From assembly GCA_025774605.1 (NCBI GenBank), contig JALGVR010000008.1:1-40825 (forward strand): 40,825 nt of DNA, given 5' to 3'. Positions 9,204-18,652 of this stretch are shown in pieces. The position numbers and the translations under genes were made by a program. This stretch comes from a bacterium. GTDB lineage: Bacteria > Electryoneota > AABM5-125-24 > Hatepunaeales > Hatepunaeaceae. The notes under the pieces are model-generated. The model ran no database searches. It was given only the letters and a program-made list of their open reading frames with translations, and was not told where the DNA came from. Within the stretch, counting starts at the first letter, position 1. Each line of letters starts with the position of its first letter.

Positions 9204-11633
9204 ATGGAACAAACCCTCAAAGCCCTTGAATTCAACAGAATCCGCGACGTGCTTGTCAGCCTGGCGGTCAGCGAAGAGGGTCGGGTGCGTCTGGCGGCGC
9301 TTGCGCCCGCTAAATCGGCGGAATGGGTGCGGCTGGAGCTTTCAAGGGTTGAAGAGGTTCGGGGCTTCTTGGATCGCGGCGGCGGTTTGTCCAGCGGCGG
9401 GCTCAAGGATCCCCGTCCCATACTGGAAAAGGTTTCCGTCGTCGGTTCCGTGTTGTCCGCCGAGGAGTTGCTGGAGCTGTTGTTTCATCTCCGGGTTCAA
9501 CACACAACGCGCCGGGTGTTGGATCGTGAACGTCAGAATATGCCGCTGATCCACAAGCTTGCCAGGGATCTGAATCCCGCGCCCGACCTTGAGAACCGCC
9601 TTGAGAAAGTAATCACACCCGAAGCCGCCATCCGTGACAACGCCACGCCGGAGCTCTCACGGCTGAGAAGGTTGCTGGCGCAGCAGCAGAACAACATCCG
9701 CATCAAGCTCGCCCGCATATTGCCGCGCCTGGCAAAACAGGGCATTTTAAGGGATGAGACGTTTTCCCTGCGGGACGGACGTTACGTGCTGCCGGTTCGT
9801 TCGGATGCAATGTCCAGGATCAAGGGGATAATTCATGACCGCTCATCCACCGGCGGGACTTTATTCGTCGAGCCCACCTCGTTGATCGATCTCGGCAACG
9901 AGATAAGATCGCTGGAACTGGCTGAACGCGATGAGGTGAGACGCATCCTGGCTCAGTTGTCCGACGAGATTCGGGTTTACCACGAACAGTTAAGAGTCAA
10001 CCAGGATGTGATGACCGATCTTGACTGCCTGTGGGCGAAGGGTCGCCTCGCCGAGAAGCTCGACTGCTGCGTCCCCGAGGTCATTGAGGGCAATTCAATC
10101 AACATCCTCGGCGCCCGTCATCCGCTGCTGGTCCTGGCGGGCGAGCGTGAGGTCGTGCCTCTTACGCTCGAGCTGGGCAGGGAAGCCACAACCCTGGTGA
10201 TTTCCGGGCCCAATGCGGGGGGGAAGAGCGTTGCGCTCAAGTGCGTCGGGCTGATCTGCGTGATGACCGCCTGTGGGCTTCACGTGCCGGCGCTGCCGGG
10301 AACCGCGGTACCGCTGTTCGATGATGTGCAGGCTGATATCGGCGACCAGCAGTCGATCAGCGATGATTTGTCAACCTTTACCGCCCATGTGGTAAAACTG
10401 AAGAAAATCCTCGAGACCGCTGATTCGAGGAGCCTGGTGCTGATCGATGAGATCGGTGTCGGAACGGATCCCCAGGAGGGATCGTCGCTGTCGGTTGCCG
10501 TGCTGGAGAAGCTGACCCGCCGCGGCACACTGACCATCGTCACCACCCACCACGGAGCCCTCAAGGCGTTCGCACACTCGACTGACGGTTGCGTCAACGG
10601 ATCGATGGAGTTCGATCTGGAAACCTTCAAGCCCACCTATCGCTTCCATGCGAACATCCCCGGTTCAAGCTATGCCCTGCACATCGCCCGGCGGGCGGGG
10701 CTGCCGAACGACCTGATCGCACGCGCCCGCGAAGCGCTGGGGGGTGAGCGGAGCAGGGTGGAGGATCTGATCACCAGCCTGAGCGAAAAGGTGCGAAGCT
10801 ACGAATCGCTGTTGGTCGACGAAGAGCAGAAGACAACCACCCAGAAGGAGCTCGAGGAAGCCTACCTTGAGAAACTGAAACAGCTGAAAACCAGGGAGAA
10901 GGAATTAAAGCGGAGGGCGCGCGAGGAGGCTGAAAAGCTGCTGATGGAAGCGCGCCGGACGGTTGAAGCGGTCGTTAAGGAGATCCGTGAAAAGGATGCA
11001 AGCCATGAAGTGATCAAACGTTCCCACCAGCGGATCGAGGCGTTGAAGCATGAAATAGACGGGAAGCTTGAGACGTCGATCGTCGGGGACGAATCATTGA
11101 AACCGGCGCCCGATGGACACGTACCGAAGAGAAGACCGCCGGGAGACGGCGGGAGGCGGGCGCGACCGATACGGGGAAAGAAACCGGATGTCGGCGACAA
11201 GGTTCGGATGGATGATACGGAGGCTGTCGGCGAGGTGACGGCGCTGAGCTCCCGCGGCGACAGGGTTTGTGTGGTTGTCGGCGCGGTGCAGTTGTGGGTG
11301 CCGGCGGACCGGGTGACCGTGGTGAAGCCCCAGGCAACAGAGGCCAAGCCGGTCAGGACGGGAGTGGTCAAACGTCCGGACGTTCCGTTGGAGCTCGACA
11401 TCCGCGGCATGAGGCGGGAGGAGGCTTTGCGGAAGGTTGAGAGTTATCTCTATGACGGCGCCGCGGCCGGTCGGGAGAGCCTGGGCATCATTCACGGCAA
11501 GGGTACGGGAGTGCTGTCACATAGTGTCCGGGAGCAGCTTGCCCGTCATCCAGTGGTGAAATCATTTCGCTTCGGCAAGTACGGCGAGGGGGATTACGGG
11601 ATTACGGTTGTGAAGTTGAAGAGCGCTTCTTAA
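9204..11633 (+). CDS. mutS2: Endonuclease MutS2
   Basis: 809 aa; Walker A GPNAGGKSVALK, LVLIDEIGVGTDPQEG, C-terminal Smr domain (LELDIRGMRREEA...IIHGKGTGVL). Confidence 0.96.
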   Translation: MEQTLKALEFNRIRDVLVSLAVSEEGRVRLAALAPAKSAEWVRLELSRVEEVRGFLDRGGGLSSGGLKDPRPILEKVSVVGSVLSAEELLELLFHLRVQHTTRRVLDRERQNMPLIHKLARDLNPAPDLENRLEKVITPEAAIRDNATPELSRLRRLLAQQQNNIRIKLARILPRLAKQGILRDETFSLRDGRYVLPVRSDAMSRIKGIIHDRSSTGGTLFVEPTSLIDLGNEIRSLELAERDEVRRILAQLSDEIRVYHEQLRVNQDVMTDLDCLWAKGRLAEKLDCCVPEVIEGNSINILGARHPLLVLAGEREVVPLTLELGREATTLVISGPNAGGKSVALKCVGLICVMTACGLHVPALPGTAVPLFDDVQADIGDQQSISDDLSTFTAHVVKLKKILETADSRSLVLIDEIGVGTDPQEGSSLSVAVLEKLTRRGTLTIVTTHHGALKAFAHSTDGCVNGSMEFDLETFKPTYRFHANIPGSSYALHIARRAGLPNDLIARAREALGGERSRVEDLITSLSEKVRSYESLLVDEEQKTTTQKELEEAYLEKLKQLKTREKELKRRAREEAEKLLMEARRTVEAVVKEIREKDASHEVIKRSHQRIEALKHEIDGKLETSIVGDESLKPAPDGHVPKRRPPGDGGRRARPIRGKKPDVGDKVRMDDTEAVGEVTALSSRGDRVCVVVGAVQLWVPADRVTVVKPQATEAKPVRTGVVKRPDVPLELDIRGMRREEALRKVESYLYDGAAAGRESLGIIHGKGTGVLSHSVREQLARHPVVKSFRFGKYGEGDYGITVVKLKSAS

Positions 11634-11658
11634 ATGGGATACTTTATTTTTGACGCTT

Positions 11659-11692
11659 GGCGGGCGGACATTCCTGTCCGCCCTCCAGGCTG
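11659..11692. repeat. Hairpin repeat copy 1 (GGCGGACA-TTCC-TGTCCGCC)
   Basis: GGCGGGCGGACATTCCTGTCCGCCCTCCAGGCTG; related copies at 12333 and 12381. Confidence 0.85.
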
Positions 11693-11756
11693 TACCAATT
11701 ATTAATTGCACTCCCTAAATAAAACTTTCAAGGCAGAAAATAAATCAGGATAAACC

Positions 11757-12290
11757 ATGTCTTCTGAAATCGAGGAACTCTGGCCGGAATTGGAATGGAT
11801 CCGGAACGATGAACTGCGTCATCAGACCGCCGAAACCTGGAAGCTGGCACTGAAAAAGAGCAAACTCACCGTCCGGGATCTGCACGAGATACCGTTCACG
11901 CTGTTGGTCAAGGACTGCAGGGTTACGTTCATGGAGCACAAGCGAGCCGTGGTTCATATTTCCAGGGAGGCGGCGGAGGTGATGTCGAAGTTCTTCGCCG
12001 ACCGGCTGCCGATCGACATGGATACGGTCATCGCCGGCGCAATACTGTGCGACGTCGGCAAGCTGCTGGAATATGACAGGAGCAAAGGCAGGGCGGTGGT
12101 CAGTGACTACGGCAGGTATGTGCGGCATCCGTTCTCAGGGGTTGGACTGGCTATGCAGTGCGGTGTGCCCGACAGGGTGTTGCATATCATCGCCGCGCAC
12201 GCGGGCGAAGGCGACAGGGTCAAGCGGTCGACCGAAGCCTATATAGTACACCACGCCGACTTCATGAGCTTCCTGCCGTTCATGTCGTAG
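11757..12290 (+). CDS. HD-domain-like protein (noncanonical CD in place of HD)
   Basis: 177 aa; AGAILCDVGKLLEYD...RHPFSGVGLAMQCGVPDRVLHIIAAHAGEG...HHADFMSF. Confidence 0.75.
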   Translation: MSSEIEELWPELEWIRNDELRHQTAETWKLALKKSKLTVRDLHEIPFTLLVKDCRVTFMEHKRAVVHISREAAEVMSKFFADRLPIDMDTVIAGAILCDVGKLLEYDRSKGRAVVSDYGRYVRHPFSGVGLAMQCGVPDRVLHIIAAHAGEGDRVKRSTEAYIVHHADFMSFLPFMS

Positions 12291-12332
12291 GGGCCGATTT
12301 ATCGAACCCGCTTGGCTTTATATTTTACACCT

Positions 12333-12358
12333 GGCGGGCGGACATTCCTGTCCGCCCG
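12333..12358. repeat. Hairpin repeat copy 2
   Basis: GGCGGGCGGACATTCCTGTCCGCCCG. Confidence 0.85.
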
Positions 12359-12380
12359 AGTGGTTGCCTGGTTGTGGTTT

Positions 12381-12412
12381 GGGGCGGACAGGAATGTCCG
12401 CCCTCCAGGCTG
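12381..12412. repeat. Hairpin repeat copy 3 (loop inverted)
   Basis: GGGGCGGACAGGAATGTCCGCCCTCCAGGCTG; loop GGAA rather than TTCC, same right flank as copy 1. Confidence 0.85.
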
Positions 12413-12481
12413 GATTCAAGAATGGCGCTGTAGCCCGGATCCCTTGTGGTCCGGGATCCATTATGGCAGAGATCCTTATCA

Positions 12482-13120
12482 TCATGCCACCGGATCATCA
12501 TTGAAGATGTCCGAATAATACTTCTCCATACAGTCGGGACAGATTCCGTGTGAAAAATCGACGTCGATCCGTGTGCTGATGTATTCCTCGACGCTCTCCC
12601 AGTACTCATCATCATTTCTTATCTTCTTGCAGTGCGCGCAGATCGGCAGCAGGCTCTTCAACTGAATGACCTCGCTGATGTCCTCGATGCACAGGAGCAC
12701 ATAGGTTTCGCCTTCATACACAAGCGGAGCCGTCGTGATAAGCATGTACATCTCACTTTCCCGCCCACCTTTGCGCAGTATCATGCGATATGACTTGCGC
12801 TGAATGGCTTCGCCCCTGCAAGCTGCGTTCACCCCATTCCTGATCACACACTGCGAACAATAGGGAGCATGACCGCAGCCCTCCGGGGTTTCCATGGAAT
12901 GGATGCAGTGCAGGACATTACCACCGCGCTTCATGTGCAGGGTTGCACCGTCATTCCCAAGCAGCCTGGCGGCGGCACTGTTCCGACCCAGGATCCTTAC
13001 GTCCTCATCCACGATGAACAGATATGACGGTATTGCATCAAAGAGGCTGTTCAGGAAATCATTACTGTCCAACAGGTTCTTTTCCAATGGTGAATCCTCC
13101 GATTCAACCGCTCGCTTCAA
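12482..13120 (-). CDS. PAS-domain protein with Cys-rich motifs, no kinase domain
   Basis: 212 aa; PAS-like N-terminus, CIHSMETPEGCGHAPYCSQCVIRN, C-terminal CAHCKKIRNDDEYWESVEEYISTRIDVDFSHGICPDC. Confidence 0.85.
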   Translation of the reverse strand: MKRAVESEDSPLEKNLLDSNDFLNSLFDAIPSYLFIVDEDVRILGRNSAAARLLGNDGATLHMKRGGNVLHCIHSMETPEGCGHAPYCSQCVIRNGVNAACRGEAIQRKSYRMILRKGGRESEMYMLITTAPLVYEGETYVLLCIEDISEVIQLKSLLPICAHCKKIRNDDEYWESVEEYISTRIDVDFSHGICPDCMEKYYSDIFNDDPVA

Positions 13121-13135
13121 GCCGTTATTCAGGAG

Positions 13136-13166
13136 AAATGCTGTCAGACAGTACGTGACAGCATTT
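13136..13166. terminator. Hairpin between the pil cluster end and the PAS gene
   Basis: AAATGCTGTCA (13136-13146) / TGACAGCATTT (13156-13166), 11-bp perfect stem, 9-nt loop; no strong U-tract. Confidence 0.5.
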
Positions 13167-13207
13167 ATAGTTTGACAAGGCAGGTGGGATCAAGCAATCC
13201 GGGTCAA

Positions 13208-14893
13208 TCAGTCGATCGCTGCTGTGACCCGCATAACCTCCTCGATGGTGGTTATTCCCTCGAGGGCTTTCCTGATTCCATCCTGTCTGAGGGTTTTCAT
13301 GCCGGCTTTGATGCCGGCGCGGCGGATCTCGTCCGCCGATGCGTTTGCAGTCACCAGGGCGCGGATCTCCTCGTTCATCGTCAGGATTTCATAGATGCCG
13401 GCGCAACCCTTGTAACCGGTATTGGAGCAGGCGCGGCAGCCTTCACCCTTATATAACTTGACCTTTTCCCCCTCCATCTCCATCGTCTTGAGCAACGCCT
13501 CTGAGGCCTCATATTCAACCTTGCACGCCGAGCAGATTCGCCTGACCAGCCGTTGAGCCAGAACACCGCCGATCGAGCTCGCCACCAGGAACGGCTCCAC
13601 GCCCATGTCGATCAATCGCGGCAGTGCGCCGGGCGCGTCGTTCGTGTGCAGAGTCGACAACACCAGGTGTCCGGTCAGGGCTGCCTCGACCGCGATCTTG
13701 GCGGTCTCCGAGTCTCTGATCTCGCCGACCATTACAATGTCGGGGTCCTGGCGCAGAACCGACCGCAGCCCCGCCGCAAAGGTCATCCCCGCCTTCACGT
13801 TCACCTGCGACTGCCTGATCAGCGGCAACCGGTATTCGATCGGATCCTCAAGCGTGATTGTGTTGACGTCGATCTTTGAGACCTCGTTGAGGGCTGAGTA
13901 GAGCGTGGTTGTCTTACCCGATCCGGTTGGACCGGTAACCAGGATGACGCCGTTCGGCCGGCTCAGAATATACCTGAGACGCTCCTCATCCTCGCCGAAG
14001 CCCAGGTCGGAGAGTTTGACCATCAGGTTTGACTTGTCCAGTATCCTCATCACGATGTTTTCACCGTAGGCGGTGGGCAGCGATGAGACGCGCATGTCGA
14101 TGGGGCGTCCCTCGATTTTCATCTGGATCCGGCCGTCCTGCGGCACCCGTCGTTCGGCTATATCGAGGCTTGCCATGATCTTTATGCGGGAAATGATCGC
14201 ATTCTGCAACTTCTTCGGCTGTGTGTAGGCTTCCCGTAAGACCCCATCGACCCTGAACCTGACCAACAGGTTCTTCTCCTCCGGTTCAACGTGGATGTCG
14301 CTGGCGCCGTCCTTGACAGCCTGTGAGATCATCAGGTTCACAAGCTTCACAATCGGCGCATCGCCCGCCATCTGGGTCAGGGTGCCGGCATCGAGATCCT
14401 CTTCCTCGTCGAGGGTCTCACCCTCGTCGAGAACCTGGATCACCTCGTCCATCGTTGCGGAGGTGCCGTAATAATGGTCGATCGCCTGCTCGATCTCCCT
14501 TTCGCTGCAGATCGCCGGTTCGACCTCGAGTCCGGTTGTGCGCACGACCTGATCGATAACTGCAAAATTCAGCGGATCAGCCATCCCCAAGGTCAGGGAG
14601 TTACGAACCCGGAAGAGGGGAATGATCTTGTTGCTGCGAGCCACCTGTTCAGGAACCTGGTTGATGACATCGGGATCAACCGAATAATAGCTGAGTGAGA
14701 CGAACGGCACGCCGAGCTGGTCGCCGATGGCGGCATAGACGTCCATTTCGGTCAGATAACCGAGTTGAACAAGTGCCTCGCCGACCCTCAGACCTTTCTG
14801 TGAAGCACGCGCCAACGCCTCTTCCAGCTGTTCCTCGGTGATCTGACCTGAATCGACAAGGATCTCCCCCATCCGTTTTTTTCGAGTCATCAT
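13208..14893 (-). CDS. pilB: Type IV pilus assembly ATPase PilB with N-terminal MshEN domain
   Basis: 561 aa; Walker A GPTGSGKTTTLYSAL, CSACKVEYE...CRACSNTGYKGCAGIYEIL Zn motif, two RxGexLVxxG repeats at the N-terminus. Confidence 0.95.
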   Translation of the reverse strand: MMTRKKRMGEILVDSGQITEEQLEEALARASQKGLRVGEALVQLGYLTEMDVYAAIGDQLGVPFVSLSYYSVDPDVINQVPEQVARSNKIIPLFRVRNSLTLGMADPLNFAVIDQVVRTTGLEVEPAICSEREIEQAIDHYYGTSATMDEVIQVLDEGETLDEEEDLDAGTLTQMAGDAPIVKLVNLMISQAVKDGASDIHVEPEEKNLLVRFRVDGVLREAYTQPKKLQNAIISRIKIMASLDIAERRVPQDGRIQMKIEGRPIDMRVSSLPTAYGENIVMRILDKSNLMVKLSDLGFGEDEERLRYILSRPNGVILVTGPTGSGKTTTLYSALNEVSKIDVNTITLEDPIEYRLPLIRQSQVNVKAGMTFAAGLRSVLRQDPDIVMVGEIRDSETAKIAVEAALTGHLVLSTLHTNDAPGALPRLIDMGVEPFLVASSIGGVLAQRLVRRICSACKVEYEASEALLKTMEMEGEKVKLYKGEGCRACSNTGYKGCAGIYEILTMNEEIRALVTANASADEIRRAGIKAGMKTLRQDGIRKALEGITTIEEVMRVTAAID

Positions 14894-14923
14894 TTTTGCA
14901 GTACTCCGTAGTCGATTAGTGCC

Positions 14924-15301
14924 CTATTCAAGGAATTTACGCACCGTTTTGAGCAGTTGCTCCGTCTCAAACGGCTTGGTCAGGTAAGCGTCGGCACCCG
15001 TCTCGATTCCGGTGTTGCGATCCTCTTCGCCGCCGAGCGCGGTCAGCATTACGATCGGTATCTTCCTGTACTCCTCGTCGAACTTGAGAAACCGGGCGAC
15101 CTTATAGCCGTTCATCTTCGGCAGCATGATGTCAAGCACGATCAGATCCGGATTGTCCTTGCGGGCGGCGTTCAGCCCCTCAAGACCATCAGTCGCGGTG
15201 ATGACGTCGAAGCCGGAGGCCTCGAGCCGCAGCTTGATCACCATCAGCATGTCCAGCTCATCGTCGACGACAAGTATCTTCTTTTTCTTTTTCTCAGTCA
15301 C
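14924..15301 (-). CDS. CheY-like response regulator (single REC domain)
   Basis: KKILVVDDELDMLMVIK...DLIVLDIMLPKMNGYKV...PIVMLTALGG...GADAYLTKPF. Confidence 0.93.
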   Translation of the reverse strand: MTEKKKKKILVVDDELDMLMVIKLRLEASGFDVITATDGLEGLNAARKDNPDLIVLDIMLPKMNGYKVARFLKFDEEYRKIPIVMLTALGGEEDRNTGIETGADAYLTKPFETEQLLKTVRKFLE

Positions 15302-15400
15302 CTTTTCCCTCTTTTTATTGTAATTCAGGTGTTGAAATCTACTGTTGTTCCGCCCATACGCGCATGACCGGAAGATCGGCCGCCGCCGTCAAATTGGTTA

Positions 15401-17428
15401 TCATGCCGGTCTGTGTTCCTCGTCCTCGGCGGCTATCTGCAGTGTAAAATGAAAGGTGGAGCCGACGCCCTCCTTGCTCTCGACCCAGATATCACCTCCA
15501 TGCCGGGTGACGAGATCCTTGACCAGAGCCAGACCCAGTCCGACGCCCTCCTGGAAGCGCGGATCGTCCTGGTCAACCAGACGATGGAAGCGGGTGAAGA
15601 TAACCTCCTGATCCGCGGGAGCGATGCCGTATCCCTGGTCGGCGACCGAGATCTCGACCCGGGCGCCTTTCACGTTGGTGGAGATGGTGATGGACGTATC
15701 GTTCGGCGAATATTTAAAGGCGTTATCCACCAGATTGGTCAGGATCTGGATGACCGCATCCCTGTCGGCATAAATGAGCGGTAACTCCGCAGACATGTCA
15801 ACCGAGATGCTTATGTTCTTCCGGGCGAGCTTCACCTCCATTGATGCAACCACCGTCTCGATGATGGGCTTGAGCTCGGTCGGCTTGAGAAGAAGGGTGA
15901 AACCGCCGGTATCCGCCCGCGCCAGGTCAAGCAGGTTCTGGATCAATCTCTGCAGCCGATCGATGTTTGAATGCATGATATTTACGTATTGCCGTTGGGC
16001 GTCGGTCAACTCACCGGCGACGCCGTCCTGAATCAAGGCGATAAATTCCTTGATCACACCCGTCGGAGTGCGGACTTCATGGGTGATGTTCGAGATGAGC
16101 TGCTTCTTCATCTCCTCAACTGAACGCTCTTTGGTGACATCGTGGATCACGATCAGCAGCAGTCCCTCCTCGTTTTCTTCGGACGGAAGCACCGACAGGT
16201 TGAGACGATAATAGGTCGTTTGATCTTTCAGTGCGATTTCTCTGTGCAACACGACGTTGCGATGTTTCATCTCCTTGTCTGCCCGCGGTGCGAGCTCCTC
16301 CCATATCTCATCAAGTTCGAAGTTCAACCGGTTCCCCACCACCTCGATGGAGGGGACCGCATCCGGAGGCAGATCGAGCATACTCCTTGCCACCGGGTTG
16401 AGCAGCACCTCGCTGCCCGACGGGTCAATAACGATTATTCCGTCGAGTGTATGCTCCACGACCGCCGCTGTGAAATGACGCTGCCGCTCGACGGAACGCT
16501 TGATCCGCGTCAGAAATTCCGACGAATCACGGGACAGTTTGGCGATGAACTCGGACCAGTTAGCCTCGAACTGTTCATCCCTGCGTGAAGCCGCCACCAG
16601 AAGACCGTAGGCGCGCTCCTCGAGATACAGCGGTACAATCACCGAGCTCAGCAACCCGTTTCGTGAATCGTCCTTCATGTCTCCTTCAAGCTCCGGGAAA
16701 TCCTTTACGCTGCATCGGATCGGGCTGCCCAGCAGTTCCGCGCCGCGCTCGTTTATAATGCGGGACAACTGTTCCAGCTCGGTTAAATTCGGCTTGGATG
16801 ACGCGCTGAGCCTGGCTGTTGCCTTATTGATATTGTAGATGACAGCCACGTCCGCTTCGACCTCCTCGACCAGCAGGTTAAGGATTACCTCGAAGCCCTC
16901 CACAAAGCTCAGTATCGACATCATCCGCTCGGCAAGCCTTTTCAACAGTGACAACTCGGCAACGCTCCGGCGCAGCTTGTCACGTTCCTCGGCAACCGCC
17001 TTGTTCAGCTCTGTCACCCGGGTCGCCAGACGAACCGCGGACATCTGATTGCGCACGGACTTGATAAGATCCAACATGCGGATCGGTTTGGTCAGGTAGT
17101 CATTGGCGCCCAGCCTTACAGCCTCGACCGCTGTTTCGGTTGAAGCATAACCGGTCAGGATGATGACCGCCGACTGCGGATTTATCTCCTTGATCCTCCT
17201 GAGAACCTCGATGCCGGACATGTCGCCGATTCTGAGGTCGGTCAGCACAACCTGGTGCCGACGCCGCCTGAAACTCTCGATACCTTCATCGCCCGTATTG
17301 CAGGTATCTATCTGATAGCCTTCTTCGAGGAGCATCTGCGTGAGCACTTCCACCAGCGCCGTATCGTCGTCGATGATGAGGACATTGCCGGCTGAGGCTT
17401 CAGGATTTTCAGGTTCGGTGTTTGTCAA
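15401..17428 (-). CDS. Histidine kinase, REC-GAF-PAS-HisKA-HATPase_c
   Basis: 675 aa; N-terminal REC (VLIIDDDTALVEV...VVLTDLRIGDMSG), HisKA ISNITHEVRTPTGVIKEFI, HATPase NLVDNAFKYSPND, GVGLGLALVKDLV. Confidence 0.93.
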   Translation of the reverse strand: MTNTEPENPEASAGNVLIIDDDTALVEVLTQMLLEEGYQIDTCNTGDEGIESFRRRRHQVVLTDLRIGDMSGIEVLRRIKEINPQSAVIILTGYASTETAVEAVRLGANDYLTKPIRMLDLIKSVRNQMSAVRLATRVTELNKAVAEERDKLRRSVAELSLLKRLAERMMSILSFVEGFEVILNLLVEEVEADVAVIYNINKATARLSASSKPNLTELEQLSRIINERGAELLGSPIRCSVKDFPELEGDMKDDSRNGLLSSVIVPLYLEERAYGLLVAASRRDEQFEANWSEFIAKLSRDSSEFLTRIKRSVERQRHFTAAVVEHTLDGIIVIDPSGSEVLLNPVARSMLDLPPDAVPSIEVVGNRLNFELDEIWEELAPRADKEMKHRNVVLHREIALKDQTTYYRLNLSVLPSEENEEGLLLIVIHDVTKERSVEEMKKQLISNITHEVRTPTGVIKEFIALIQDGVAGELTDAQRQYVNIMHSNIDRLQRLIQNLLDLARADTGGFTLLLKPTELKPIIETVVASMEVKLARKNISISVDMSAELPLIYADRDAVIQILTNLVDNAFKYSPNDTSITISTNVKGARVEISVADQGYGIAPADQEVIFTRFHRLVDQDDPRFQEGVGLGLALVKDLVTRHGGDIWVESKEGVGSTFHFTLQIAAEDEEHRPA

Positions 17429-18567
17429 GCCGAGCTCTCTTCGTTAAGGCTGCGCGCCAGCATATTTTTCAGATCGGTCGGTTCGTTCGATCGCATCAGG
17501 GCGTCCTCGCGGTTGATCTTACCGCTCAGCACCGCTTTCAGCAGCGACTGGTTCATCGTCTGCATGCCGTATTTTCCGCCGACCTGAACCACGCTGTCCA
17601 TCTGATGAACCTTGCTGTCTCGAATCGATGCCCTGATTGCCGAATTGGCGATCATCACCTCGCAGACCATTACCCTGCCGCCACCGATGCGCGGCAGGAG
17701 CTGCTGGCAGATTACACCCTGCAGCGACATGGCGAGCTGTTGTCTCACCTGTTCCTGCTGATCCGCCGGGAAGACGTCGATAATCCTGTTTATGGTCTGC
17801 ACGGCGGAATTGGTATGCAGGGTGCCGAACACCAGGTGTCCTGTTTCGGCGACGGTCAGGGCGATTTCGATCGTTGTCCGATCCCGCAGCTCACCGATCA
17901 GCACGACGTCGGGATCCTGTCTGAGAACGCTGCGCAGGGCGGTGTGAAACGATTCTGTGTCGGAGTGAATCTGTCGCTGGTTGACAATCGAATTCTTATG
18001 CTGATGGATATACTCGATCGGGTCTTCTATGGTCAGAATATGCTTGGACTTCTCGCGGTTGATCTTGTCGATCATCGCCGCCATTGTGGTTGACTTTCCC
18101 GAGCCGGTCGCTCCGGTTACCAGCACCAGTCCGTTGGGTCGATCCGCCAATTCCTCGACGACCGGCGGCAAGCCGAGCTTCTCGAAGTTGAGTATCTCGA
18201 ACGGTATGCGCCTGAGCGCCATGGCTACACAGTCCCGCTGACGGAATACGTTCGCCCGGAATCGTGAGAGACCCCTGATCCCGAATGAAAGGTCGAGCTC
18301 GTTGTGTCGCTCGAACTCGCTGCGCTGAACTTCGGTCAGGACGCTGTACGCCAGGTCCTTTGTGTTGTCAGGGGACAGGCGCGGCAGATTGAGCGAGAGA
18401 AGCTGACCGTCGACCCTGATCTGCGGTGGTGTGCCCACAGTCAGATGCAGGTCGCTCGCGCCGCGGTTGATCATTTCCGTCAGGAGTTCGGTAAGGTCAT
18501 AGGTTCCACCCAGTCCCTGAGGAGACAAGGGGCTTTCCGGTTGCGGAAAATTCTTTAAGGCGCACAT
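17425..18567 (-). CDS. pilT: Type IV pilus retraction ATPase PilT
   Basis: 380 aa; VTGATGSGKSTTMAAMID, LRQDPDVVLIGELRDRTTIEIALTVAETGHLVFGTLHTNSA, MIANSAIRASIRDSKVHQMDSVVQVGGKYGMQTMNQSL. 4-nt overlap with the kinase gene. Confidence 0.95.
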   Translation of the reverse strand: MCALKNFPQPESPLSPQGLGGTYDLTELLTEMINRGASDLHLTVGTPPQIRVDGQLLSLNLPRLSPDNTKDLAYSVLTEVQRSEFERHNELDLSFGIRGLSRFRANVFRQRDCVAMALRRIPFEILNFEKLGLPPVVEELADRPNGLVLVTGATGSGKSTTMAAMIDKINREKSKHILTIEDPIEYIHQHKNSIVNQRQIHSDTESFHTALRSVLRQDPDVVLIGELRDRTTIEIALTVAETGHLVFGTLHTNSAVQTINRIIDVFPADQQEQVRQQLAMSLQGVICQQLLPRIGGGRVMVCEVMIANSAIRASIRDSKVHQMDSVVQVGGKYGMQTMNQSLLKAVLSGKINREDALMRSNEPTDLKNMLARSLNEESSA

Positions 18568-18652
18568 CTGACGCTCCGATTATAACCAGCGGGCAGTCTA
18601 ACCCTTCCGCGCCAGGCAAACATCCGGGATTGTATCGGTATATCGTTGAAGA

